49,419 bases of DNA from an uncultured Roseateles sp. (GCA_946480605.1 CAMLKW010000007.1:1-49419); one strand, 5' to 3'. Shown: positions 35,070-45,626, counted from the first letter of the stretch. Program-made: numbers and translations. Notes: generated by a model not told the origin, from the sequence alone.

Positions 35070-35912
35070 ATGCACAAGGCATCGCAAATGGTCGCGGGGC
35101 TTTGCCTGGCGCTGCCAGGTATCTCAGCCCAGGCGGCAGCCATCGGCACGGGGCCGTTCGGGATCGCTCCCCTGATCGCGGGCATCGTGCGGCCCGGCGA
35201 GGCGGAAGAGGTCAGGGCCGACCTGGCGGAGTCCTTGAAGAAGCCGATCACCGTTGACATCGACCCGCGCAGCCATCCCATTGAGGTGATGAAGATCGGT
35301 CTGTGGATGCGCGAGCGTCAGCCCGCGCTGATGCTCAAGGGCAGTTGCGTCGGCAGCTGTGCCCTGTCCATCCTGCTGGCCGGCAAGCTCCAGGGCATCA
35401 AGCCGGGCACGGTGATCGCGTTCGGCGGCACGACGGCCCTGCCGGCCCGCATCAAGGATCAGATCGATGCCGGCGAGTTTTTCAGCGATGACGATGATCG
35501 CAGCCGCCGGTCGCGCGCGAGCTTCCTGAAGTCGTTCGAGACGCCGATCCGGCAATCGCTGGAACTGCGCGAGCTGCTGGCCCAACAGGTGCCGCTGCCG
35601 GCGCCGGTGCGCAGCTTCATCGACACATTGACCCAATGGCGCGTGGAGCGCCTGTTCTTCATCGACGACCAGGCCACTTTCTCGCTGGCCTCGGTCAGGC
35701 ATGCCTGTCAGTGGTGGGTGCCGGACACGCAAGGCCTGCGGCAGTTGGGGCTGGACGTGCCGGGTTATCAGCCCGTCGACCGCACCAGGGCTGCCAAGCT
35801 GCTGAAGGTCCCCGAAGGCTTCATCTACATCGGCCCCGCGCTCGACGCGTTACCCGAGCAGCCGCTGTGCGAGGGCATGAAGGGGGGCTTCCACCTCCCG
35901 CCGCTGCCCTGA
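35070..35912 (+). CDS. Secreted protein with ClpP/crotonase-like core, copy 1
   Basis: This 280-residue protein has a signal peptide (MVAGLCLALPGISAQAAA). Its core, LKGSCVGSCALSILLAGKLQ followed by IKPGTVIAFGG, resembles the catalytic helix region of ClpP/crotonase-like periplasmic serine proteases, where a Ser follows a small-residue turn (here Ser96 in GSCVGSC). Several Cys residues could form disulfides in the periplasm. No family name was recognised. A paralogue follows 108 bases downstream. The C-terminal half is conserved (WWVPDTQGLRQLGLDVPGYQ). Confidence 0.7.
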   Translation: MHKASQMVAGLCLALPGISAQAAAIGTGPFGIAPLIAGIVRPGEAEEVRADLAESLKKPITVDIDPRSHPIEVMKIGLWMRERQPALMLKGSCVGSCALSILLAGKLQGIKPGTVIAFGGTTALPARIKDQIDAGEFFSDDDDRSRRSRASFLKSFETPIRQSLELRELLAQQVPLPAPVRSFIDTLTQWRVERLFFIDDQATFSLASVRHACQWWVPDTQGLRQLGLDVPGYQPVDRTRAAKLLKVPEGFIYIGPALDALPEQPLCEGMKGGFHLPPLP

Positions 35913-36020
35913 TCCGGCACCAGCGTCGAGGGCCGCCCCCGTTCTCTCCAGAAGCTGCACAAAGCAGCAACATGGCCGTGACCAGAATGCGCGGCCGATT
36001 GCCCAGGGAGACCACGCACC

Positions 36021-36869
36021 ATGCGCAAGACATCGCGAACCGTTGCCGGGCTGTGCCTGGCTCTGCTGAGTGCGGCTGCGCAGGCCGCCGCCATTGGCTC
36101 GGGCCTGTTCGGCACCCGCCCGCACATCCTGGGCATCGTGGCGCCCGGCGATCTGGAGGAGGTCCAGGCCGACCTGGCCGGGCCGCTGCGATCGCCTCTG
36201 TCCATCGACATCCACCCGCTCAGCGACCCCATCGAGGTGGCCAGGATCGCGCTATGGCTGCGTGAGCGCCAGCCGCCGCTGACGCTCACGCTGAAAGGCA
36301 GTTGCGTGGGCAGTTGCGCCCGCTCCCTACTGCTCGCCGGCCAGGTGCAGACCATCCAGCCGGGCACGGTGATCGCCTTCGGCGGCGTGACAGGCGTGCT
36401 GGCGACGCTCAAGGACCAGATCGATGCCGGCAAGTTCTTCACCGATGACGACGAGCGCGGCCGCCAGTCGCGCGAGGCCTTCCTGAAATCATTCGACAAG
36501 TCCATCCAGCGATCGCAGACCTTGCGCGACCTGACGACGCAGCAGGCGCCTTTGCCGCCCATGGCGCAGAGCTTCATCGACCGCCTGCTGGGCGGCTGGC
36601 GCGTGGACCGGCTGTCCTTCATCGACGATGAGGCGAAGTACTCCGTGGCGACGGGGCAGCACCGCTGCATGTGGTGGGTGCCCGATGCCGAGGGCCTGCG
36701 GCAGCTGGGGCTGGACGTGCCGGGCTACCAGCCGGTCGATCGCGCCGTGGCCGCCGAGTTGCTGAAGCTGCCCGAGAGCTTTGTCTATGTCGGCCCGGCG
36801 CTGGACACGCTGCCCGAGCAGCCGCTGTGCAAGGGCCAGAAGGGCTTCACCTTCCCGCCACGACCCTGA
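36021..36869 (+). CDS. Secreted protein with ClpP/crotonase-like core, copy 2
   Basis: This 282-residue paralogue of the gene at 35070 matches it over its whole length, with roughly 60% identity by eye. It has a signal peptide (TVAGLCLALLSAAAQAAA) and the same core motif LKGSCVGSCARSLLLAG with Ser98, then IQPGTVIAFGG. The C-terminal WWVPDAEGLRQLGLDVPGYQ and PEQPLC segments are shared. Divergence is clear but the motif is kept in both copies, which points to selection. The function is unknown; a periplasmic hydrolase or ligand-binding role is inference. Confidence 0.7.
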   Translation: MRKTSRTVAGLCLALLSAAAQAAAIGSGLFGTRPHILGIVAPGDLEEVQADLAGPLRSPLSIDIHPLSDPIEVARIALWLRERQPPLTLTLKGSCVGSCARSLLLAGQVQTIQPGTVIAFGGVTGVLATLKDQIDAGKFFTDDDERGRQSREAFLKSFDKSIQRSQTLRDLTTQQAPLPPMAQSFIDRLLGGWRVDRLSFIDDEAKYSVATGQHRCMWWVPDAEGLRQLGLDVPGYQPVDRAVAAELLKLPESFVYVGPALDTLPEQPLCKGQKGFTFPPRP

Positions 36870-36884
36870 GCGCTTGAGCGTCTT

Positions 36885-38198
36885 TCATCCACGCTGGCGC
36901 ACGCAGGCCAGCAGCAGCGCCCCTGCCGCCAGCACGGCCACGCCGACGACGGCGCCGGCCTTCACGTAGACCAGGCTGGCCCACAGCAGCCAGGCGCTGC
37001 AGGCGCTGAACAACAGCGGCAGCCACGGGTACAGCGGCACGCGGAACGGCCGCGGCGCGTCGGGCTCGCGCCGGCGCAGCACGATGACGGCGGCGCCGCT
37101 GAGCGTCAGGAAGGCCCAGTAGACGGGCGACAGGTAGTCCACCATGGTCGAGAAGCCGCCGCGCGTCAGCGCGCCGAAGGCGACCAGCAGCAAGGCCACG
37201 GCCGAGGTGGCGACGACGGCCGCGCTGGGCGTGCCGCGCTGCGCGTTCCAGCGCGCCAGCCGCCACTCGGCGGCGAGGTCGCGCGCCGCGGCGTAGGTGG
37301 TGCGCGGGCCGGCGATGAGGATGGCGTTCATCACCGACAGCGCGGTCAGCGTGACCACGCCCACCATCAACAGCTCGGCACCGCGCCCCCAGACGACGCG
37401 CATCAGCTGCGCGGCCGGCGCGTCGCTGGCCGCCAGGCCAGGCAGGCCCAGCACGCGAACATAGGCCCAGTTGGCCAGCAGGTACAAGGCCATGACGAGG
37501 GCCAGTCCCAACAACAGCGCGCGCTGGATGCCACGGCGCTCATCGCGCATCTCGGCGGACAGCGTGGCCGCGTCGCTCCAGCCGCCGTAGGCCAGGAACA
37601 CGAACACCATGGCCGTGCCCCAGTCGGCCTCCGGCGTGGCGGCGCCCACCGTGGCCGGCGGCAGGCCGGCCGCCTGTTGCGCCGCGGCGCCACCGCCCAG
37701 CAGCAGCAGGCCCGCGATGACCAGCGCCATCAGCCCGAGCTGCGTGCCCAGACCCACGTGCACGCCGGCCAGGTTCAATACCGTCAGCACGATGATGAGC
37801 CCCGCCGCCAGCCAGGCGCTGGCGTGCGGGCCCAGGTCCACGACCTGGGCCAGGTAGTCGCCGAACACGAAGCCCAGCAGCGCCATGGAGCCGGTATGGA
37901 TGACGGCGAAGCGCGACCACGCGAACAGCCAGCCCAGCCGCGGGCCGTAGGCGCGGCGCAGGAAGTGGTAGTCGCCGCCGGCATCGGGGAAGGCCGCGGC
38001 CAGCTCGGCAAAGCACAGCGCGCCGACCAGGCTCAGCACACCACCCAGCGCCCAGGCCAGGTACAGCTGCCAGGCCTCGGGCAGCGACTGCGCCACCATG
38101 GGCGAGGTCTTGAAGATGCCGGCACCGACGACCATGCCCACGCACAGCGCGGTGGCGTGGCGGGAAAGCAGCCGCCGCTCGGGCGTGGCGTTTGTCAT
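36885..38198 (-). CDS. APC family amino-acid permease
   Basis: This 437-residue inner-membrane transporter has 12 hydrophobic segments. The first helix contains the GMVVGAGIFKTSP motif typical of APC-superfamily substrate binding (G-x-x-x-G-x-G-I-F). FPDAGGDYHFLRRAYG is the family signature after helix 2. It belongs near the LAT/basic amino acid antiporter-like group. The amino acid carried is not predictable. The gene ends convergently close to the second secreted protein gene (15 bases). Confidence 0.88.
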   Translation of the reverse strand: MTNATPERRLLSRHATALCVGMVVGAGIFKTSPMVAQSLPEAWQLYLAWALGGVLSLVGALCFAELAAAFPDAGGDYHFLRRAYGPRLGWLFAWSRFAVIHTGSMALLGFVFGDYLAQVVDLGPHASAWLAAGLIIVLTVLNLAGVHVGLGTQLGLMALVIAGLLLLGGGAAAQQAAGLPPATVGAATPEADWGTAMVFVFLAYGGWSDAATLSAEMRDERRGIQRALLLGLALVMALYLLANWAYVRVLGLPGLAASDAPAAQLMRVVWGRGAELLMVGVVTLTALSVMNAILIAGPRTTYAAARDLAAEWRLARWNAQRGTPSAAVVATSAVALLLVAFGALTRGGFSTMVDYLSPVYWAFLTLSGAAVIVLRRREPDAPRPFRVPLYPWLPLLFSACSAWLLWASLVYVKAGAVVGVAVLAAGALLLACVRQRG

Positions 38199-38310
38199 GG
38201 CCCGCGATGCTAGGGCCTGTTAACACTGCGGCAGCAGGCCCCAGGCCCCACCACTGCGGCCGGCGCTGACAGACGCTTCCTCAAGCGGCTGCCGCGGAAC
38301 CGGCTTGGCC

Positions 38311-38363
38311 GGGCCGCTGGCTGCGCCCCCTTGAGGGGGCCGGCGAAGCCGGTAGGGGGTGGT
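38311..38363. repeat. Burkholderiales-type intergenic repeat with double hairpin
   Basis: GCCCCCT-TG-AGGGGGC (38325-38340) forms a 7-bp stem, directly followed by CCGGC-GAA-GCCGG (38340-38352). The string CCCCCTTGAGGGGG ... GGCGAAGCCGG is known from many intergenic sites in Comamonadaceae and related groups. Here it lies just after the kup stop and could terminate kup. Only this copy was noticed in the window. Confidence 0.6.
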
Positions 38364-40247
38364 CTAAATCTCTACCTTGGAGCCCAACTCCACGATGCGG
38401 TTGGTCGGCAGGTGCAGGAAGTCCGCTGCCGCGGCCGCGTTGCGGTGCATGCTGGCGAACAGCTTCTCGCGCCACAGCGCCATGCCCGAACCGATGGTCG
38501 GGATGATGATGTCGCGACTCAGGAAGTAGCTGGTTTCCATCTCCTCCAGCTGCACGCCCTGCTTCTTCAGCAGCCCCAGCGCCTCGGGCACGTCGGGCTC
38601 GTTCTTGAAGCCGAAGTGCAGCGCCACCTGCCAGCAGTTGTTGCCCAGCGCCTCGACCTCGCAGCGCGCCTTCGGGTCGACGAAGGGCACCTCGTGGTGC
38701 TTCACGGTGACGAAGATGTTCTGCTCGTGCAGCACCTTGTTGTGCTTGAGGTTGTGCAGCAGCGCATTGGGCGTGGAGCCCTTCTCGGCCGACAGGAACA
38801 CGGCCGTGCCGGACACGCGCGTGGGCGGGTTGATGAACACGGCCTCCAGGAAGGCGGTCAGCTCGATGGCGTCCTCGCGCAGCTTGGCCGACAGCAGCCG
38901 GCGGCCCTGCTTCCAGGTCAGCATCAGCGTGAACACGCAGACGCCGATCAGCAGCGGGAACCAGCCGCCGTGCAGCAGCTTCAGCAGGTTGGACGCGAGG
39001 AAGGTCACGTCGATGACGAAGAAGATGCCGGTGGCGGCGACGCACAGCGCCAGCGGGTACTTCCAGCCGTGGCGGATGACGAAGAAGGTCATCACCGTGG
39101 TGATGGTCATGTCGATGGTGACGGCCACGCCGTAGGCGCCGGCCAGCTTGCTGGACGAGCCGAAGAACGCCACCGCCAGCACCACCAGCGCGAACAGGCT
39201 CCAGTTGATGAAGGGCACGTAGATCTGGCCGGTGTCGCGCACGCTGGTGTGCAGGATGCGCAGCCGCGGCATGATGCCCAGCTGGATGGCCTGCTTGGTG
39301 ACGGAGAAGGCGGCCGTGATCAGCGCCTGCGACGCGACCGTGGCGGCCGCGGTGGCGAGCAGGAACAGCGGGATCTCGGCCCAGTCCGGCGCCAGCAGGT
39401 AGAACGGGTTCTTGATGGCGGTGGGGTCATCCAGCAGCATGGCGCCCTGGCCGAAGTAGTTGATGACCAGCGCCGGCATGACGATGCCGTACCAGGCGAT
39501 GCGGATGGGCTTCTTGCCGAAGTGGCCCAGGTCGGCGTACAGCGCCTCGCCGCCGGTGACCACCAGCACAACGGCACCCAGGGCGACGAAGGCCACCCAC
39601 TTGTATTCCAGGCAGAAGTTCAGCGCATAGACCGGGTTGACGGCCGCCAGCACGCGCGGGTTGTCCAGCACATGGGGCAGGCCCAGCGCGGCGAGGCTGA
39701 GGAACCACAGCAGCATCACCGGCCCGAAGGCCTTGCCGATGCCGCCAGTGCCGAAGCGCTGCACGGCGAACAGGCCGGCCAGCACCAGCAGCGTCAGCGG
39801 CAGCACGGCGTCGTGGTACTGCGGCGCATAGACCTCGATGCCCTCCATCGCGCCCAGCACGGTCATGGCCGGCGTGATGACGGCGTCGCCGAAGAAGATG
39901 GCCGTGCCGAACAGGCCGATCAACAGCAGGCCGCGACGCAGCCGGGGCTTGTCGTTCACCGCGTTGGTGGCCAGCGCCAGCATGGCGATGAGGCCGCCCT
40001 CGCCGTTGTTGTCGGCGCGCAGGATCAGCAGCACGTACTTGATGGAGACGACCACCGTCATCGTCCAGAACAGCAGCGACAGCACGCCCAGGATGTTGTC
40101 CGGCGTCGTGGCGACGTGGCCACCGTGGAAGACCTCTTTCAGCGCATACAGCGGGCTGGTGCCGATGTCGCCGTAGACGACGCCGAGTGCGCCGAGGGTC
40201 AGACCCGCCATCGCCGTGGGGCTGCGGGCCGCTTGAGAAGAACTCAC
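38364..40247 (-). CDS. kup: Kup family potassium transporter
   Basis: This protein of about 627 residues takes up potassium with protons. The N-terminal signature [20 protein letters not shown] is the KUP family motif. About 12 helices extend to residue 450, followed by a cytosolic C-terminal domain ([20 protein letters not shown]). A GTG at 40247 is chosen; a longer in-frame extension upstream lacks family similarity. The ribosome site is weak. It precedes no other gene in a unit and is followed by the intergenic hairpin repeat. Confidence 0.94.
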   Translation of the reverse strand: MSSSQAARSPTAMAGLTLGALGVVYGDIGTSPLYALKEVFHGGHVATTPDNILGVLSLLFWTMTVVVSIKYVLLILRADNNGEGGLIAMLALATNAVNDKPRLRRGLLLIGLFGTAIFFGDAVITPAMTVLGAMEGIEVYAPQYHDAVLPLTLLVLAGLFAVQRFGTGGIGKAFGPVMLLWFLSLAALGLPHVLDNPRVLAAVNPVYALNFCLEYKWVAFVALGAVVLVVTGGEALYADLGHFGKKPIRIAWYGIVMPALVINYFGQGAMLLDDPTAIKNPFYLLAPDWAEIPLFLLATAAATVASQALITAAFSVTKQAIQLGIMPRLRILHTSVRDTGQIYVPFINWSLFALVVLAVAFFGSSSKLAGAYGVAVTIDMTITTVMTFFVIRHGWKYPLALCVAATGIFFVIDVTFLASNLLKLLHGGWFPLLIGVCVFTLMLTWKQGRRLLSAKLREDAIELTAFLEAVFINPPTRVSGTAVFLSAEKGSTPNALLHNLKHNKVLHEQNIFVTVKHHEVPFVDPKARCEVEALGNNCWQVALHFGFKNEPDVPEALGLLKKQGVQLEEMETSYFLSRDIIIPTIGSGMALWREKLFASMHRNAAAAADFLHLPTNRIVELGSKVEI

Positions 40248-40381
40248 AAGGTGAGGCCACCGGCTTGGGGTGGCGTTTGTTCGAAAGTGGGCATTCTGCG
40301 CCCGGTTTTGGGTTCTTGTGCAGCGCAACAAACCCGCAAGACAGAGGCTTGACGCCCCTGGAACCTAGGCGTAGTGCCGGC

Positions 40382-41650
40382 TCAGGCGGCTTCCTCGGCC
40401 TCGGACTGCGGGTCGGTCGCTTCCAGCTCGTAGCTGGCCGCCAGCATGGCCAGCCGGCCGATGACGCCGTACATGTAGAAGCGGTTGGGCGCGCTGACGC
40501 CCGGCTTCTCGCCCGGGCGCGGCAGCTGCAGCGACTCGGCGAAGGCCAGCGGCACATAGCTGGCGCCGGGGGCGTTGAGGTTCTCGTCGATGCCGCGGTT
40601 GGCGTGCACGCGGTAGTAACCGCCCACCACGTAGCGGTCCATCATGTAGACCACCGGCTCGGCGACGGCCTCGTGCACGCGCTCGTGCGTGGGCACGCCC
40701 TCCTGCACGATGACCTGCTGGCCCAGGTTCTCGGGCAGCGTGGAAGCCAGCTTCTCGATGTCCTTGGCGTCGCGCACGGTCATCACGCCGCGGCCGTAGC
40801 TGCCCACGTCGCTCTTGACGATGACGAAGGGCTTCTCGTTGATGCCGTATTCCTTGTACTTGCGGCGCACCTTGGTCAGCTGGGCGTCGGCGGCGGTCTG
40901 CAGCGCCTCCAGGCCCTTGGCGCCGTGCAGGTCCACGCTGGTGGACATGGGCGTGATCAGCCAGGGGTCCATGCCCAGCAGCTTGCCGAAGCGCTTGGCC
41001 ACTTCCTCGTAGGCGCGGAAGTGCTGGCTCTTGCGCCGCACGCTCCAGCCCGCGTGCAGCGGCGGCAGCAGGTATTGCTCGTGCAGGCCCATCAGCTGCG
41101 GCGGCGTGCCGGTGGCGAGGTCGCTGTTGAGCAGGATGGTGCAGGGGTCGAAGCCCTTCAGCGTCAGCCGCCCGCGCTTGCGCACCAGCGGCTCGATGAG
41201 CAGGTTGCCGCCATTGGCCAGGCGCAGCTCCTCGGGCTCGGTCTGGGCCGGGTCCAGCGCGCCCAGGCGCACGTTCAGGCCGGCCTGCGTGAAGATGCGC
41301 ACCAGCGTGGCGAGGTGGTCCAGGTAGAAGCTGCAGCGCACGCCCGGCTCGGGGATGAGCAGCAGGTTGCGCGCCTCGGGGCAGATCTTCTCGATGGCCG
41401 CCATGGCCGCCTGCACGGCCTGGGGCAGCATGGCGTCGGTCAGGTGGTTGAAGCCGCTGGGGAACAGATTGGTGTCCACCGGCGCCAGCTTGAAGCCGGC
41501 GTTGCGCAGGTCCACCGACGCGTAGAACGTGGGCGTGTGCTCCATCCACTCCAGCCGGAACCAGCGCTCGGTGGCCGGCATGGATTCCAGGATGCGGGCC
41601 TCCAGCTCGTTGATGGGGCCGTTCAGGGCGGTGATGAGATGCGGAACCAT
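40382..41650 (-). CDS. gshA: Glutamate-cysteine ligase, proteobacterial PF08886 type
   Basis: This 422-residue protein belongs to the GshA family that is common in Betaproteobacteria and is unrelated in sequence to E. coli GshA. Conserved segments include MVPHLITALNGPINELEARI, FRLEWMEHTPTFYASVDLRN, NLFPSGFNHL and IVKSDVGSYGRGVMTVRDA (nucleotide-binding-like glycine region). It makes gamma-glutamylcysteine, the first step of glutathione synthesis. It is a single gene with 53 bases to the upstream diguanylate cyclase. Confidence 0.93.
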   Translation of the reverse strand: MVPHLITALNGPINELEARILESMPATERWFRLEWMEHTPTFYASVDLRNAGFKLAPVDTNLFPSGFNHLTDAMLPQAVQAAMAAIEKICPEARNLLLIPEPGVRCSFYLDHLATLVRIFTQAGLNVRLGALDPAQTEPEELRLANGGNLLIEPLVRKRGRLTLKGFDPCTILLNSDLATGTPPQLMGLHEQYLLPPLHAGWSVRRKSQHFRAYEEVAKRFGKLLGMDPWLITPMSTSVDLHGAKGLEALQTAADAQLTKVRRKYKEYGINEKPFVIVKSDVGSYGRGVMTVRDAKDIEKLASTLPENLGQQVIVQEGVPTHERVHEAVAEPVVYMMDRYVVGGYYRVHANRGIDENLNAPGASYVPLAFAESLQLPRPGEKPGVSAPNRFYMYGVIGRLAMLAASYELEATDPQSEAEEAA

Positions 41651-41703
41651 GGCCGAATGATGTCAGATGGGGCGGTCGGGCCACTTGGGGGCGGCCGGGC
41701 GGA

Positions 41704-42828
41704 TCACAAGACGCCGTCGCCGCAGCAGGTGCGCCCGCGCCCGGCGTGCTTGGCGCGGTAGAGCTGGTCGTCGGCGCGAGCGATGGCTGCCGCCAGCGAT
41801 TCGCCCGGCTGCACCCGCACCGCGCCAGCACTGAAATCCACCTCGAAGCCCAGGCTGGCCTCGCAGCGGCGCCGCAGCGTCTGGTGCAGGCGCGAGTCCA
41901 GCCGGCCGAAGGCGGCGGGGTCGGCGTGGCGCAGCAGCAGGCAGAACTCCTCGCCGCCGTAGCGGCCCACCAGGTCGCTGGCACGCAGCTCGCCGCGCAG
42001 CACCTCGCCGGCCAGCTTCAGCACCTCGTCGCCCACCGGGTGGCCGCGCTGGTCGTTGATGCGCTTGAAGTGGTCCAGGTCCAGCATCAGCAGCACGGTG
42101 GCGTCGTCCGCCCGGCCCAGCGCCCGGCCGGCGCGGTTCATCCACTCGCGGCGGTTCAGCAGGCCGGTCAGCGGGTCCAGCGAGGCCAGCCGCACCAGCG
42201 CCTGCTCGGCAGCGTCGCGGTGCGCCAGCAGGAAACCCATGGTGCCCAGCACCAGGCTGGCGTTGAGCAGCATCAGGTGCGTCAGGTTCAGCGGGTGCGG
42301 CGCCGTGAAGCGCGGGTAGGCCTCGGGCCAGCCGAATGCCAGTACCGCACGCCCCAGCATCAGCAGCGCATTGGCCGCGGCGGCCACACCGCACAGCCAG
42401 CGCCAGCGCACGGTGCCCGCGCCGTTCAGCAACTGCCCGCTGGCCCACAGGATCTGCAGGCTGATGGTCAGGTTGGTGACGGCCGTCGCCAGCGGCTGGT
42501 CGGGGAGCACGGCCCAATGCGCGATGCCCAGCGCCAGCGGCACGGCCCACAGCCAGCGCCGCGGCACGGGCTGGCCCAGGAAGCGGCAGACCGTCAACAG
42601 CATGGCCGACGCCGACGCGCTGAGCACCATGACGCCCAGCGTCGCCAACAACACCGGCATCGCCTGCTTGGCCGCGATCAGCAGCCCGAAGCCCACCGCC
42701 TGCCCCAACAGCATGAACTGCCAGGCCTGCAGCCCGCTGCGTGCGCGGATGCCGACACCGACGGCGAGGGCCAGGCTCATCAGCAGTGCGTTGACCAGCA
42801 CCGCGACGAGCAGCGTGATGACGTCCAT
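41704..42828 (-). CDS. Membrane-bound diguanylate cyclase
   Basis: This 374-residue protein has about six N-terminal transmembrane helices (residues 3-205) and a GGDEF domain (about 215-370). The active site is GGEEF (291-295), so c-di-GMP synthesis from GTP is expected. An inhibitory I-site RxxD is present as RASD (282-285), placed five residues before GGEEF, so product feedback is likely. SLDPLTGLLNRREW is the domain entry motif. The sensory input of the membrane part is unknown. It is a single gene located between amtB and gshA. Confidence 0.93.
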   Translation of the reverse strand: MDVITLLVAVLVNALLMSLALAVGVGIRARSGLQAWQFMLLGQAVGFGLLIAAKQAMPVLLATLGVMVLSASASAMLLTVCRFLGQPVPRRWLWAVPLALGIAHWAVLPDQPLATAVTNLTISLQILWASGQLLNGAGTVRWRWLCGVAAAANALLMLGRAVLAFGWPEAYPRFTAPHPLNLTHLMLLNASLVLGTMGFLLAHRDAAEQALVRLASLDPLTGLLNRREWMNRAGRALGRADDATVLLMLDLDHFKRINDQRGHPVGDEVLKLAGEVLRGELRASDLVGRYGGEEFCLLLRHADPAAFGRLDSRLHQTLRRRCEASLGFEVDFSAGAVRVQPGESLAAAIARADDQLYRAKHAGRGRTCCGDGVL

Positions 42829-42861
42829 GGCGGGCCAGCATAACGGCGGGCCTGAGCGCCC

Positions 42862-42890
42862 AAAGAAAAAGCCGCCCCGGAGGGCGGCTT
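42862..42890 (-). terminator. Rho-independent terminator of amtB
   Basis: On the minus strand, AAGCCGCC, a short loop and GGCGGC form a GC-rich stem that is followed by TTTTTCTTT. It lies 38 bases after the amtB stop and 34 bases before the diguanylate cyclase start. This is the clearest intrinsic terminator in the window. Confidence 0.85.
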
Positions 42891-42927
42891 GCCGTGAACA
42901 AGGACCGGCGGCGCCGGCCCTTCAGGG

Positions 42928-44448
42928 TCACTTGTGATACGCGGTTTCGCCGTGCGAGCTGATGTCCAGGCCTTCGCGCTCTTCCTCTTCCGTCACGCGC
43001 AGGCCGATGGTCAGGTCCACCAGCTTGAAGGCGATGATGGAGACCACGCCCGACCAGACGATGGTCAGCAGCACGGCCTTGGTCTGGGTCCAGACCTGGG
43101 CGGCGATGCTGTAGGCGTCCGGCGCGATCATGGCCACGGTGACCCAGTCGCCGACGGCGCTGGGGCCGCCCAGGTTGGGGCTGTTGAACACGCCGGTCAG
43201 GATGGCACCGACGATGCCACCCACGCCGTGGACGCCGAACACGTCCAGCGAGTCGTCCGCACCCAGCAGGCGCTTCAGGCCCGACACGCCCCACAGGCAG
43301 GCGAAGCCGGCGACGATGCCGATGACCAGCGCGCCACCGACGCCGACGTTGCCGGCGGCCGGGGTGATGGCCACGAGGCCGGCGACGGCACCCGAGGCGG
43401 CACCCAGCATGGAAGCCTTGCCCTTGAGCAGCGCTTCACCCACGCACCAGGCCAGCACGGCGGCGGCCGTGGCGGCGAAGGTGTTGATGAAGGCCAGCGC
43501 GGCGAAGCCGTTGGCTTCCAGCGCGGAGCCGGCGTTGAAGCCGAACCAGCCCACCCACAGCAGCGAGGCACCGACCATGGTCAGCGTCAGGCTGTGCGGC
43601 GTGAAGGCTTCCTTGCCGTAGCCGACGCGCTTGCCGACCATGTAGGCACCCACCAGACCGGCGACGGCGGCGTTGATGTGCACCACGGTGCCACCGGCGA
43701 AGTCCAGCGCGCCCCATTGCCAGATCAGGCCGGCCTTGGAGGTCATCTCGTCAGCGACGGCAGCCGTCGTGTAGGCGTCCGGGCCCGCCCAGAACCACAC
43801 CATGTGGGCGATCGGCAGGTAGCTGAAGGTGAACCACAGCACCAGGAAGGCCATCACGGCCGAGAACTTGATGCGCTCGGCGAAGGCGCCGACGATCAGG
43901 CAGGCGGTGATGCCGGCGAAGGTCGCCTGGAACGCCGCGAACACGATCTCGTACATCGGCGTGGCCTTGCTGAAGGTCGCGCCCAGTGCGAAGGTGCCGG
44001 CGACGTTGTCCCAGATGCCCTTCATGAACAGCCGGTCCGTGCCGCCGATGAACTTGTTGCCCTCGGTGAACGCGAAGCTGTAGCCGTACAGGAACCACAG
44101 CACGACGATCAGCGAGAAGCCGACCATCACCTGCATCAGCACCGACAGCATGTTCTTGCTGCGCACCAGGCCGCCGTAGAACAGAGCGAGGCCGGGGATG
44201 GTCATCAGGATGACCAGCAGCGTGGACAGCATCATCCACGCGGTGTCGCCCTTGTTGGGCGTCGGGGCGGGCGCAGCGGCAGCGGCGGGTGCTTCGGCCG
44301 GGGCCGCAGCGGCGGGCGCCGAGGCGGCGTCAACCGCGACAGCGGCAGAAGCGGCCACGGCAGCAGGCGCCGAGGCCGCCTCCTGTGCCCAGGCGGCGGG
44401 CGCGAGCAGGCCGGCGGCGAGCGCGAGGCCGGCGAGGAGTTTCTTCAT
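42928..44448 (-). CDS. amtB: Ammonium transporter with long Ala/Pro-rich N-terminal linker
   Basis: This 506-residue protein has a signal peptide (KKLLAGLALAAGLLAPAAWA), then an Ala/Pro-rich periplasmic segment of about 45 residues, then the Amt core of 11 helices beginning at DTAWMMLSTLLVILMTIPG. Channel landmarks include the LALFYGGLVRSKN segment, the twin-histidine regions GGTVVHINAAVAGL and FGVHGVGGIVGAILTG, and the AERIKFSA loop. It conducts ammonium across the inner membrane and is regulated by GlnK encoded upstream. The start has a GGAGAG ribosome site. Confidence 0.96.
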   Translation of the reverse strand: MKKLLAGLALAAGLLAPAAWAQEAASAPAAVAASAAVAVDAASAPAAAAPAEAPAAAAAPAPTPNKGDTAWMMLSTLLVILMTIPGLALFYGGLVRSKNMLSVLMQVMVGFSLIVVLWFLYGYSFAFTEGNKFIGGTDRLFMKGIWDNVAGTFALGATFSKATPMYEIVFAAFQATFAGITACLIVGAFAERIKFSAVMAFLVLWFTFSYLPIAHMVWFWAGPDAYTTAAVADEMTSKAGLIWQWGALDFAGGTVVHINAAVAGLVGAYMVGKRVGYGKEAFTPHSLTLTMVGASLLWVGWFGFNAGSALEANGFAALAFINTFAATAAAVLAWCVGEALLKGKASMLGAASGAVAGLVAITPAAGNVGVGGALVIGIVAGFACLWGVSGLKRLLGADDSLDVFGVHGVGGIVGAILTGVFNSPNLGGPSAVGDWVTVAMIAPDAYSIAAQVWTQTKAVLLTIVWSGVVSIIAFKLVDLTIGLRVTEEEEREGLDISSHGETAYHK

Positions 44449-44481
44449 TTGAGTGCTCTCCAACAGGTTGTTATGGACGCG

Positions 44482-45562
<1,081 letters not shown>

Positions 45563-45608
45563 GGCGGGGCTCCTGTTTCAAGTTGGGGGGAGGTAGTCCG
45601 GCGGTTCA

Positions 45609-45626
45609 TTGCAGCTTCCGTGCCAA
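45609..45626 (-). promoter_or_regulatory. Sigma-54 promoter of the porin-glnK-amtB unit
   Basis: On the minus strand TTGGCACGGAAGCTGCAA has GG and GC separated by exactly 10 bases, the -24/-12 arrangement of RpoN promoters (TGGCAC-N5-TTGC with one mismatch). It lies 47 bases before the porin start; transcription would begin near 45599. Confidence 0.75.

Noticed and set aside
40248..40381. Imperfect hairpin GGGTTCTTGT ... ACAAACCC between gshA and kup as a gshA terminator
   Set aside because: The stem needs a bulge and has no U-run, so support is too weak to list as a terminator.
36885..40557. Extra minus-strand frames overlapping kup and the permease
   Set aside because: They are out-of-frame shadows with Arg/Ala-rich composition; Kup and APC signatures lie in the annotated frames.
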